Part shown: positions 30,268 to 39,509 of the stretch, piece by piece | Layout: every line of letters begins with the position of its first letter | How positions within the stretch are numbered: position 1 is the stretch's first letter | DNA from: Granulicella sp. | Lineage (GTDB): Bacteria; Acidobacteriota; Terriglobia; Terriglobales; Acidobacteriaceae | Length of the DNA stretch: 47,733 nt | Reading direction: 5' to 3' | Assembly: GCA_003138795.1 (NCBI GenBank) | Contig: PLHC01000028.1 | Coordinates: 995 to 48,727 of the forward strand | Made by a program: the position numbers and the translations under genes | The notes under the pieces: model-generated | The model's database searches: none | What the model was told of the DNA's origin: nothing | What the model saw: the letters and a program-made list of their open reading frames with translations, nothing else

Positions 30268-32976
30268 ATGACACAGCCTGTTCAAGTCATCCGGGCAATC
30301 GATAGGACATACACGTTGAAAAAGCTTCTACTTATCACTTCTCTATTCCTGTTTGCCACGCAGTACATATTTGCACAGACCGCCTCAACCACTGCTCAGA
30401 TCACCGGCACAGTGCAGGATCCCAGCCATGCGGTTCTTCCCGGCGTCCAGGTGATTCTCACCAATGTGCAGACCGAGGTGAAGGTTGCAGCCACCACCAA
30501 CGGTCAGGGCGTTTATACGTTTCCGGCTCTGCAAGCGGGCACCTATATCGTTGAAATCGATGCCAAGGGCTTCAAGCCGAGCGCAAGCGGTGAACTCATG
30601 GTGGAGGAAGGCCAGGTTGTAAACTCCAATTTCGCCCTGGCAGTAGCTGGAAATACGGAGAGCGTAACGGTCTCGTCCGGTGCGTTCGAAAACGCGTATC
30701 GCGTGGACGTCCTGCAGCCGGCTAATCCGTTCGGCCCGACGCCAATTATTAACCTTCCCTACACGATCAATGTGGTCTCCCGCCAGTTGATCGACGACAC
30801 GATGTCGAGAAACTTCAAGCAAGCGGCAAAGTACCTGCCCCTGGTCTCGTTCCAGGAGATGCAGGGACCGGAGATTCTGCGCCCCGAAACCCGTGGAATG
30901 CAGGGAACCAACATGCAGGGCGACCGCAGGGATGGAATGGGATTTGCGGTCACTACGCCCTCCGCTCTTGAGGAATACGAGCAGATCGAAGTTCTCAGCG
31001 GCGTGGGAGGCTCCATGTATGGCCCCTCCAACCCGTCGGGCACCTTTAACTTTGTCACCAAGCACCCCACCGAAAAACCGGTGGGAGAAGCCGAGTTGGA
31101 GTATGAAAGTCGCTCCGTCGTCACCGGTCATCTCGATCTGGGCGACCGCGTGGGCCCGAACAAGATGTTCGGCTATCGCCTCAATCTGCTTCTGGGCGAT
31201 GGCACCGGCTACGTCACCCATAGCCAACTTCGCCGCCAGTTGGCAGCCCTGGCGCTGGATGCGCGTCCCTTCGCCCATACCACTATTGGAGGCAGCTTCA
31301 GCTACTACGAACTGTTCCAGCATGGATACCCCGGCTGGTTCTCCTACAATCCGACCCTCCAGCCTACGGCTGCTGTTGCTGGAACCTATAACGCTACGGA
31401 ATTTTCCAAACTGCCGGTGCAAGCGCCCGACCCGGAACGCCAGGGCTATGGACAGCGCTTCATAGGCGTGGATATGAACAACCAGATCGGCGAAGTGCAG
31501 GTAAAGCAGGATTTCAGCCCGAACTGGCACCTTATTGTCGGCGTGCTGCACCAGATTGCCGATCGCAACATCAATACGCCGGTCAACGCATTCATAGACG
31601 CCAAGGGTGATTACCAGACGTTTGAGGAAAACGAATTCCAGGCAACGCTGTCCGCCCGTTTCCAGGTCAAGAGCGACCTGGGATACGTGACCGGCAAATT
31701 CAAGACGTGGAATTTCAGCCACGAGGTGGTGATTGGAAGCACCGGTTACAGATTTTCTACCTGGAACCCCAACCTAAACCCGGCCAGGCCGGCCTTGTGC
31801 GAACTGGGTGCACCGACTATTTGCTCCTTCAACATCAACAACCCGCAGGTCGATGCAGACCCCGGCGTTGCTACCTTCGGAGGCACAGGCATCAATCCAA
31901 CGCACGGCCTCTACGTCACCAGCATCATTCATCAGCAGGGATTCAATTTTGGCGATACCATCTCGCTGACGCCGAAGTGGCTTGTGAGAGTGGCTGCCAG
32001 CCAGGATTGGACTTGGACGAACAACTACAAGAACTCCGGCAGCCCCAACTTTACGCATGAGCCTAGTGTGGGTGATTACATGTCCCAGGGCGTCAGCCCC
32101 ACCGGCAGCGTGATGTACAAGCCGACCCGCAACCAGACCGCCTACGTAACCTTTGCGGATAGCATTCAGGCTCCGGACACGGCCCCTGGGAGCTCCGGCA
32201 CTGTCATCATAGCTAATGCCAGCCAGCCGCTTGCACCGTACCGCAGCACAGAGGTAGAGGCGGGCTACAAACTGGTATCTCAAGGGATAAACTTCACGGC
32301 CGACGTCTTCCGCATCCGGCGGCCCTTTGCGGATGATGTCGAGCTTTTTTCGTATAGCTCTGCAGTCGGCGCCAATAATACGTGCGGCACTGCGAAACTG
32401 ACGGCGGGAGAGGTCTGCTACAACTTCCAGATCATCGGCCAGCAGATCAACTACGGCGCAGAAGCCATGCTCTCCGGCAAAATCACCCATAGCCTGAACG
32501 TTATAGGCGGAATTACAGCGCTGAACCCCAAGCTGACGGACACGGTTGTCTACCTGCCAGTAGGCAATCAGTACGCGTCGGCCACCTGCACGGTTGCTCC
32601 ATGCCCCAGCTACGTGACCAACAACAAGACCTTTATCGGCATCCCCGATTACAAGTCCAACATCCTTGCCGAGTATCAGCTGCCTGTGCTGACCGCCGCG
32701 TTCCTCAACTTCGACTGGCAGCATGTAGGACGACGTGCAGTCGACGACATTAACAGCTACTACGTTCCCCAGTACAACACCTTCGATTTCGGTGGCCGCT
32801 ACAGCACCAAGGTCTTTGGCAAAGTAGCTACGTGGCTTTTCACCGTCAACAATGTCACGAACGTTCACTACTGGTCGACTCTGGGCCCAGGCAGCATCAC
32901 GGGACAGGCAGCCGCCGACCTCGCACATCTCGGAGAGCCGCGTCTGATCACGGCGTCTATGCGGTACGATTTCTAG
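30268..32976 (+). CDS. TonB-dependent receptor (siderophore-receptor-like) with carboxypeptidase-regulatory-like N-terminus
   Basis: AQITGTVQDPSHAVLPGVQVILTNVQTEVKVAATTNGQGVYTFPALQAGTYIVEIDAKGF; plug VVSRQLIDDTMSRN...; C-terminal ASMRYDF. Confidence 0.87.
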   Translation: MTQPVQVIRAIDRTYTLKKLLLITSLFLFATQYIFAQTASTTAQITGTVQDPSHAVLPGVQVILTNVQTEVKVAATTNGQGVYTFPALQAGTYIVEIDAKGFKPSASGELMVEEGQVVNSNFALAVAGNTESVTVSSGAFENAYRVDVLQPANPFGPTPIINLPYTINVVSRQLIDDTMSRNFKQAAKYLPLVSFQEMQGPEILRPETRGMQGTNMQGDRRDGMGFAVTTPSALEEYEQIEVLSGVGGSMYGPSNPSGTFNFVTKHPTEKPVGEAELEYESRSVVTGHLDLGDRVGPNKMFGYRLNLLLGDGTGYVTHSQLRRQLAALALDARPFAHTTIGGSFSYYELFQHGYPGWFSYNPTLQPTAAVAGTYNATEFSKLPVQAPDPERQGYGQRFIGVDMNNQIGEVQVKQDFSPNWHLIVGVLHQIADRNINTPVNAFIDAKGDYQTFEENEFQATLSARFQVKSDLGYVTGKFKTWNFSHEVVIGSTGYRFSTWNPNLNPARPALCELGAPTICSFNINNPQVDADPGVATFGGTGINPTHGLYVTSIIHQQGFNFGDTISLTPKWLVRVAASQDWTWTNNYKNSGSPNFTHEPSVGDYMSQGVSPTGSVMYKPTRNQTAYVTFADSIQAPDTAPGSSGTVIIANASQPLAPYRSTEVEAGYKLVSQGINFTADVFRIRRPFADDVELFSYSSAVGANNTCGTAKLTAGEVCYNFQIIGQQINYGAEAMLSGKITHSLNVIGGITALNPKLTDTVVYLPVGNQYASATCTVAPCPSYVTNNKTFIGIPDYKSNILAEYQLPVLTAAFLNFDWQHVGRRAVDDINSYYVPQYNTFDFGGRYSTKVFGKVATWLFTVNNVTNVHYWSTLGPGSITGQAAADLAHLGEPRLITASMRYDF

Positions 32977-32980
32977 AATA

Positions 32981-33030
32981 GAAGCCAGACGCAATTCGTC
33001 CCATCGGACGTGTAGCGCCTGGCTTTTTTT
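32981..33030 (+). terminator. Intrinsic terminator after TonB receptor
   Basis: AAGCCAGACGC ... GCGCCTGGCTTTTTTT. Confidence 0.7.
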
Positions 33031-33143
33031 ACGAACTGCGATTTGCCGAGTGGACATACACCCGCGAGTTCTCCAGAAAATCGGCTAAGTCTCACGTCCT
33101 AAGCGAAAAGCAACTCCGATCGGTATTTGAGAAGGAAATCGAT

Positions 33144-34220
33144 ATGTCGAGAAACATCGTGTTTCAAACGCGCGCCCGTTCGCTTGCATTCACTCTGCTC
33201 GTACTGTCGTTGGCATTGTCTTCCAGCGGGCAGACGCCGAGTTGCGTGCCGCCGTCAAACCAGAAGCTCATCATCTATCGTGCCGGCAGCTTGAATAGCG
33301 CATTCAAACCTTTGCTGGCGACATTCACCTGCCAGACCGGCATTCAGGTGAAAGATGTGACGATGGGCAGTGTGGATGCGGCCCGGCAGATCACGGCCGG
33401 AGGCCAGGTCGCCGACCTTTACGCATCCGCCGATTATTCGGATATCGATCTGTTCATGAAGCCCGCTGGCTATGCGGATTTCAACATTGTGTTCGCCCAG
33501 GACAGGATGGTGTTAGCGTATTCGGCAAGCAGTGTCGCCGAAAGTCAGTTACCCCCCATTACCGAACCCAACAGCGCTCCATTCAATCCCCCGAACTCCA
33601 TTCCGAAGGCGTCTGCAAACTGGTATGAGATTCTGACTGCACCCGGCGTTAGGATCGGCGGTGGAGTCCCGTTCCTGGATCCGGGCGCCTACCGGGCGTT
33701 CCTGATCTTTCAGCTTGCACAGGATTATTACAAGGTCCCGAACCTCTACAACAACTTGATGGAGCACCTTGTGATTCCCGGTAAGGACAATTCCTCCGGT
33801 CCTGCACTGGGCAAGCGGTTTGATTTCCAGCTCATCTATGAGCACAGCGCACAGGCGATTGCCAAGACCAATCCAGACTTCCGGTATGTGGATCTGCCCG
33901 ACGAAATCAATCTGTCTGATCCCGCCAGAAATTCGTATTACAAGCATGCGGTGATCGTTCTTCCGGGTCTGGGAACACCGAGAAGCGCGCAATCCATTCC
34001 GGTTCCGGGCACCCGCGTGGCATGGGGAATCACCTTGCTGAAGGATGCTCCAAACCACGAGAATGCGGTGAAATTCCTGCAGCTGTTACTAAGTCCCGCT
34101 GGAACTGCGGCGCTAAAAGAGAATGGTCCAACGCCGATCTCCCCCGCCCAGGTCAGTCCCGAGGATCTCCACAAACTTCCTGAATCACTTCGTCCCCTCG
34201 TCAAAACCGTAGGGAAATAA
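33144..34220 (+). CDS. Extracellular oxyanion-binding protein (WtpA/ModA-like)
   Basis: LIIYRAGSLNSAFKPLLATFTCQTGIQVKDVTMGSVDAARQITAGGQVADLYASADYSDID; VRIGGGVPFLDPGAYRAFLIFQLA; no adjacent permease. Confidence 0.8.
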   Translation: MSRNIVFQTRARSLAFTLLVLSLALSSSGQTPSCVPPSNQKLIIYRAGSLNSAFKPLLATFTCQTGIQVKDVTMGSVDAARQITAGGQVADLYASADYSDIDLFMKPAGYADFNIVFAQDRMVLAYSASSVAESQLPPITEPNSAPFNPPNSIPKASANWYEILTAPGVRIGGGVPFLDPGAYRAFLIFQLAQDYYKVPNLYNNLMEHLVIPGKDNSSGPALGKRFDFQLIYEHSAQAIAKTNPDFRYVDLPDEINLSDPARNSYYKHAVIVLPGLGTPRSAQSIPVPGTRVAWGITLLKDAPNHENAVKFLQLLLSPAGTAALKENGPTPISPAQVSPEDLHKLPESLRPLVKTVGK

Positions 34221-34258
34221 GGATCGGAAAGCGACAGTTTCAAGCACCTCGCACACCG

Positions 34259-34536
34259 GGTGTCGCGGCTATCCAGCCGCGACACCCGGTGTGGCATGTT
34301 GCACGCGAGTCGCTGCAACGTCGCAAAGTGCGACAGAGACAATCCATTGCTGCTTTCTGCAGGCTGCCACGGCTTGGCCCCTGCAGACAAGTGACAAGGC
34401 TAACTGCCTGCGCAGCCGTAAGTTGCGTCCGATCGGCGCGGACCTGCCCCGGCTGTTCCGCAGAATGGCTACAGAATTGCAAATGACACCAATTGGTACA
34501 ACTTCAGCGTCTCGCGACCCAGAGGAGCGCTCCTCC
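34259..34536 (+). promoter_or_regulatory. Promoter-leader repeat element, copy 1 (upstream of moaA)
   Basis: Shares dyads, sigma-54 core and leader with copies at 37563 and 41299. Confidence 0.85.
34466..34480 (+). promoter_or_regulatory. Sigma-54 (-24/-12) promoter
   Basis: TGGCTACAGAATTGC; 7-nt spacing TGGC-N7-TTGC matches sigma-54 consensus. Confidence 0.85.
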
Positions 34537-34604
34537 GAACCGGTGTGAGTTCGCAATCGCGACGTGCCCTTGCAGCAGCAATCTCTCCTGACCGGAAGGT
34601 AGAA

Positions 34605-35618
34605 ATGAACTCGGCCTCACTCGTACAACTACATTCCCGCACTGAAGCCGCGGAGGCCCATAGTTCGCTCGCCATGTCGCGTTTGCGGTTGCTGCGCCTT
34701 TCGGTCACCGATCTGTGCAATTTTCGCTGCCGATACTGCATGCCCGCGGAGGGTGTGCCTCGGGTCGCTCACAGCGACATCCTGCGCCTGGAACATTTGG
34801 TGAGCCTGGTTCAATGGCTAACCTCCCATACCGGGATCGAGAGGGTGAGGCTCACCGGCGGAGAGCCCCTGGTGCGCCCAGGGATTGAATATTTGATCTC
34901 GGCCTTATCGGCCATCCCCGCAATAAAGGAAGTCTCTATCACTACAAATGGCTCTCTGCTATCGCGCATGGCGTGGGACCTGAAGGCCGCAGGCTTAAGC
35001 CGGGTCAACATCTCGCTCGATTCCCTCGATGAACAACGATTCGAGGTCGTCTCGCGTGGGGGAAGCCTTCAACGCACCCTGGCCGGGATTCAGGCGGCGC
35101 AGGATGCCGGGCTTACTCCGATCAAGTTGAACACCGTCCTGCAGCGCTCGACCTGGCAGCAGGAGGTGCCGCGTCTGCTGGACTACGCCGCTGCCGCCGG
35201 CTTCGAGATTCGTTTTATCGAATTGATGCGCACTGGCACGGAACGCACCTGGTGCGACTCCGAATTTGTCTCCGTCGACGAGGTCTGCAAAGGGTTGAAC
35301 ACGGAGATTCTTTCCTCCGAGGAGCAGACCATGGCTCCCGCGCGAAGAACGCTGCTGAACTGGCGTGGAACCCGTTTAACCGTGGGCTGGATTTCGCCGC
35401 GCTCCCACCCCTTCTGCGACAGCTGCGAGCGATTGCGCATGGATGCCCAGGGCCGGGTTCGCCGCTGCCTGATGGATTCAACCCTTCTGGATTTGCCCCG
35501 TCTGATGCGAACGGCAGACGATCCGGCTGTATGGCGGGAGTTTCAATCCTATCTCGTAGACAAGGTGCCGCCGAGCGCCATGGATAGTCCGTTGGCGATG
35601 AGCCAGATTGGAGGATGA
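34605..35618 (+). CDS. moaA: GTP 3',8-cyclase MoaA
   Basis: Radical SAM DLCNFRCRYCMPAEGV; RLTGGEPLVRPGIEYLISAL; SHPFCDSCERLRMDAQGRVRRCLM; C-terminal GG. ATG preceded by ggaaggt. Confidence 0.92.
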   Translation: MNSASLVQLHSRTEAAEAHSSLAMSRLRLLRLSVTDLCNFRCRYCMPAEGVPRVAHSDILRLEHLVSLVQWLTSHTGIERVRLTGGEPLVRPGIEYLISALSAIPAIKEVSITTNGSLLSRMAWDLKAAGLSRVNISLDSLDEQRFEVVSRGGSLQRTLAGIQAAQDAGLTPIKLNTVLQRSTWQQEVPRLLDYAAAAGFEIRFIELMRTGTERTWCDSEFVSVDEVCKGLNTEILSSEEQTMAPARRTLLNWRGTRLTVGWISPRSHPFCDSCERLRMDAQGRVRRCLMDSTLLDLPRLMRTADDPAVWREFQSYLVDKVPPSAMDSPLAMSQIGG

Positions 35619-35665
35619 CGCTACGGCGTTTTCACTGTTTCCGTGATTGGCTGGAGATGACCCGG

Positions 35666-37558
35666 CTACAATCCGGACAAACGCCTGTAGAGTGTGCTGC
35701 GATGCAGCCCGAGCTGGCGTGCCGCGGCGGTCATATTTCCGCTATGCTGATGGATCGTTTTGCGCAGCAGGTCATCGGCTACGTCCGATAGCTTTCCTGA
35801 TTGCTCCACTTCCATGCTCATCGCGATGTCCTGCGGGAGGCTGTCCGTGTCGATCCAGCTATCGTCTTCCGCGAGCGCGAGAAGCGTGTGCAGCAGGTTC
35901 GACAATTCGCGCAGATTTCCTGGCCAGCTGTGGTCCAGCAGCATTTGCCGTGCGGCAGGAGTCAGTCGCACACCGCGAGCTTCTCCATTGAGACTGGCCA
36001 GCATAGCATCCAGAATCCCTGCCAGATTGCGACGCTTCCGCAAGGGTGGAAGACATAAAACCATGTGCCGCAACCGATAGTACAGATCGGCCCGGAACCT
36101 GCCGTCTGCAACCGCGGCCTGCAGGTCACAATGCGTGGCCGCCACCAGCCTGAAGTCGACGCGAACAGAACGGCTGGCTCCCAGTGGAGTGACTTCGCCG
36201 TCCTGCAGGACACGCAGGAGTTGCGCTTGCAGCGCCAGCGGCATGTCGCCAATCTCGTCCAGAAAAAGCGTGCCTCCATCGGCGCGCCGGATGTAGCCAG
36301 GGTTGCCTTTGCGCCGCGCTCCGGTAAACGCGCCATCTTCATAACCGAACATCTCTGCTTCCTGCAGTCCCTCAGGGATCGCCGCGCAGTTTACCGGCAC
36401 CAGCGGTGCCGAGGCTCGGGAAGAAAGGCGGTGCAACGCCTGCACAAAGACCTCTTTTCCTGTGCCTGTCTCACCCTGCAACAAAATAGGAACACTGGCT
36501 TCAAAGGCGCGTTTCGCTTTGGTCAGCATCTGGATCGACTCGGAATCCCAGATTGCTCCGTCCCGTACCAGAATTTCAGGAGAGTTGCTCTCCGCGCTAC
36601 TCCGCACCGTCACCGAAGCTGTTTGTGGCTTTTGCACGTTGCCATAAAACACTCCGGAATGATTGCGCGGAAAAAGCTCAACTCTTCCGTACGAAGGCGG
36701 GTTGCTGAAAATCTCGCTCCACCGAATCCTGTTGATAGCCACAGGGTCCAGCCCCAGAAGGCGCAAAGCGGCGGGATTGGCCGCCACTAGAATTTCATGG
36801 CGGAATGCAAGCAAGCCTTCATTCGCAGTCCCCAGCCAGTCGGGGTGCGGATGGAAAGCGGCTAGCAGATCATGTGCGCAATGCTGGCTTACCCAAGCGT
36901 GCTCGATCCTCGCCGTTGCCAGTAGCAGCAGCATTGAAGCGTGGGCCGGTGGGTTCCTCACGTCGCCGGAAATGTCCAGAATCCCTGCAACCTGTCCGGT
37001 CGGATTCATCACGGGCATCGCGGTACAAATCAGAAAGCGATTCTCATCCAAAAAGTGCTGGTCGCCGGAGACCTGCACGAGCCGTCGCTCCATCAACGCC
37101 GTTCCGATCGCGTTCGTGCCTTCCGATCCCTCGCTCCAGGTGGCTCCAGGGAGAAGCGAAACTCTCTGCGCTTTCCCTGCAAAACTGCTCTCCCCGCATC
37201 CATCCAGGATGGTGCCATTGGGATCGGCAAGCAGGACGATGCCATCACCTCCAGTGATGGCGCGCCGCAGAATGATCAGTTCATTCGCCGCCAGGTGAAC
37301 GAGAATTCTGTGTTGATCCTTACGCCCTTCCAGTTCAACCTGCGCCAGCAGATCCAGGCTAGGCGGATTCGCGCGGGAAAGACCCAGATCTCTGCAACGC
37401 ACCCAGGAACGTGCGATCGGCGACAGGCACTGCGGGGCAGCAGACTGGTCTGCGGACAGGAGCATCGTTGCGGTTTCCTCGTTCTCGTTTTCCCATTTGC
37501 TACGGAACGAGCATGCGTGAGATTTCTGCATTACGCGCGAAGTGTAGCATCTCGCCAC
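35666..37558 (-). CDS. Sigma-54-dependent transcriptional activator (AcoR-like: GAF, AAA+, Fis-type HTH)
   Basis: LQGETGTGKEVFVQALH; GAFTGA loop in YEDGAFTGARRKGNPG; GGTLFLDEIGDMP; HTH NMTAAARQLGLHRSTLYRRL. Confidence 0.93.
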   Translation of the reverse strand: MARCYTSRVMQKSHACSFRSKWENENEETATMLLSADQSAAPQCLSPIARSWVRCRDLGLSRANPPSLDLLAQVELEGRKDQHRILVHLAANELIILRRAITGGDGIVLLADPNGTILDGCGESSFAGKAQRVSLLPGATWSEGSEGTNAIGTALMERRLVQVSGDQHFLDENRFLICTAMPVMNPTGQVAGILDISGDVRNPPAHASMLLLLATARIEHAWVSQHCAHDLLAAFHPHPDWLGTANEGLLAFRHEILVAANPAALRLLGLDPVAINRIRWSEIFSNPPSYGRVELFPRNHSGVFYGNVQKPQTASVTVRSSAESNSPEILVRDGAIWDSESIQMLTKAKRAFEASVPILLQGETGTGKEVFVQALHRLSSRASAPLVPVNCAAIPEGLQEAEMFGYEDGAFTGARRKGNPGYIRRADGGTLFLDEIGDMPLALQAQLLRVLQDGEVTPLGASRSVRVDFRLVAATHCDLQAAVADGRFRADLYYRLRHMVLCLPPLRKRRNLAGILDAMLASLNGEARGVRLTPAARQMLLDHSWPGNLRELSNLLHTLLALAEDDSWIDTDSLPQDIAMSMEVEQSGKLSDVADDLLRKTIHQHSGNMTAAARQLGLHRSTLYRRLSGL

Positions 37559-37562
37559 AGCG

Positions 37563-37840
37563 GTTGTCGCAGAATATCCGGCAGCAACTGCGGAAACGTG
37601 TTGCAGCGAGTCGCGTGCAACGTCGCAAGGTGCGACAGGAGGCAGTGCATTACTGCCTCCTGCAAGCTGCCACGGTTCGGCCCTGCAGAGGAGCGAACAT
37701 GGCTAACTGACTGCACAACCGTAAGTTACATCCGAATCGACGCAGACCTGCACCGGCAGCTTCGAGGAATGGCTACAGAATTGCTTATGACATCGACGGG
37801 TACAACTTGAGCGTCTCTCGACCCAAGAGGAGCGATCGGA
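37563..37840 (+). promoter_or_regulatory. Promoter-leader repeat element, copy 2 (between regulator and aldehyde dehydrogenase)
   Basis: Shares dyads, sigma-54 core and leader with copies 1 and 3. Confidence 0.87.
37770..37784 (+). promoter_or_regulatory. Sigma-54 (-24/-12) promoter
   Basis: TGGCTACAGAATTGC. Confidence 0.87.
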
Positions 37841-39376
37841 ATGGCCACATGGACGGCTCAAGCATCACGGCAGCCTGACCTGAGAGAGTCCATTTCCTTC
37901 CGCACCCGCTACGAAAACTACATTGGCGGCCTGTGGGTAGCGCCTGTTGATGGCATTTATTTTGATAACGTTACGCCCATCACCGGCAAGCCCTTCTGCC
38001 AAATCCCTCGCTCCAGCGCGGCGGATATCGAGCTTGCGATCGACGCCGCGCATGCGGCAAAGGATGGATGGGCGAGAACCAGCGTCACGCAGCGCTCGAT
38101 CCTGCTGAATCAGATTGCGGACAGGATGGAGGAACACCTCTCCACCCTGGCGCTCGCTGAAACCTGGGACAATGGCAAGCCGATTCGAGAATCAACGGTC
38201 GCGGACATCCCCCTTGCTATCGATCACTTTCGCTACTGCGCGAGTTGTATTCGCGCGCAGGAGGGCGGCGCCGCGGAGATCGATCACGACACGGTTGCTT
38301 ATCATTTTCAGACGCCGCTGGGCGTTGTTGCCCAGATCATTCCCTGGAATTTCCCTATTCTTATGGCCGCCTGGAAGCTTGCACCCGCGCTCGCCACGGG
38401 GAATTGCGTCATCCTCAAGCCATCCGAGCAAACTCCCGTCAGCATTCTTGTATGGGCGGAATTGGTAGGCGATCTACTGCCGCCCGGCGTGCTCAATATC
38501 GTGAATGGCTTTGGCCTTGAAGCTGGAAAGCCGCTGGCCTCCAGCCCGCGCATTGCCAAGATTGCCTTTACCGGCGAGGCCGAAACCGGTCGGTTGATCC
38601 TGCAATATGCCAGCCAACACATGACTCCGGTCACGCTCGAACTCGGCGGCAAATCGCCCAACATCTTCTTTGAAGATGTCGCGGCCGAAGACGATGACTT
38701 CTTCGATAAGGCCCTTGAGGGATTTACCATGTTCGCCCTCAATCAGGGCGAAATCTGTACGTGCCCCAGCCGCGCTCTGATTCAGGAGAGTATCTACGAC
38801 CGTTTTATGGAGCGTGCGCTGCAACGGGTCAGGGCCATCACGCAGGGCAGTCCGCTTGATCCCACCACCATGATCGGCGCCCAGATAACGAGCGAGCATC
38901 TGGACAAAGTCCTCGGTTACATCGAGATTGGCAAGCGGGAAGGGGCTGAGTTGCTGATCGGCGGCGGACGGGCGACCCTCCCCGGCGAGCTCGGCGGCGG
39001 CTATTATGTTCAGCCCACTGTTTTCCGTGGCAACAATCGAATGCGCATCTTCCAGGAGGAGATCCTCGGTCCTGTTGTTTCAGTAACCACCTTCAAAACG
39101 GAAGAAGAAGCGCTGGCCATTGCGAACGACACCCTCTATGGACTTGGTGCCGGGATCTGGTCTCGCGATGCGAATCTTTGTTACCGCATGGGCCGCCGCA
39201 TCCAGGCCGGCCGTATTTGGACCAACTGCTACCATGCCTATCCCGCCCACGCCGCATTCGGCGGGTATAAGCAATCCGGAATCGGCCGTGAAACGCACCG
39301 CATGATTCTCGATGACTATCAACAAACGAAAAACCTGCTGGTCAGCTACTGCCCAAGAAAGCTTGGGTTCTTCTAG
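37841..39376 (+). CDS. NAD(P)-dependent aldehyde dehydrogenase (ExaC/AldB-like)
   Basis: [87 protein letters not shown]. Confidence 0.94.
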   Translation: MATWTAQASRQPDLRESISFRTRYENYIGGLWVAPVDGIYFDNVTPITGKPFCQIPRSSAADIELAIDAAHAAKDGWARTSVTQRSILLNQIADRMEEHLSTLALAETWDNGKPIRESTVADIPLAIDHFRYCASCIRAQEGGAAEIDHDTVAYHFQTPLGVVAQIIPWNFPILMAAWKLAPALATGNCVILKPSEQTPVSILVWAELVGDLLPPGVLNIVNGFGLEAGKPLASSPRIAKIAFTGEAETGRLILQYASQHMTPVTLELGGKSPNIFFEDVAAEDDDFFDKALEGFTMFALNQGEICTCPSRALIQESIYDRFMERALQRVRAITQGSPLDPTTMIGAQITSEHLDKVLGYIEIGKREGAELLIGGGRATLPGELGGGYYVQPTVFRGNNRMRIFQEEILGPVVSVTTFKTEEEALAIANDTLYGLGAGIWSRDANLCYRMGRRIQAGRIWTNCYHAYPAHAAFGGYKQSGIGRETHRMILDDYQQTKNLLVSYCPRKLGFF

Positions 39377-39388
39377 ACGCCGGTTCAT

Positions 39389-39399
39389 CCCCCCCCCCC
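39389..39399 (+). repeat. C11 homopolymer tract between aldehyde dehydrogenase and porin genes
   Basis: gttcat-ccccccccccc-gcat read directly. Confidence 0.85.
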
Positions 39400-39509
39400 G
39401 CATATCGCCAGGAGAACGCAATGGCGATCTGTCCAATCGTTGGTGGTCTTCGTCCGGTTGCGGAGAAGTACTGACTGAAATCATTACTAACCACCTTGAG
39501 AGGCCCGCC

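Noticed and set aside
30385-33057. Long antisense ORFs (445 and 427 aa) opposite the TonB receptor
   Set aside because: Mirror ORFs of a confidently assigned gene; no domain pattern
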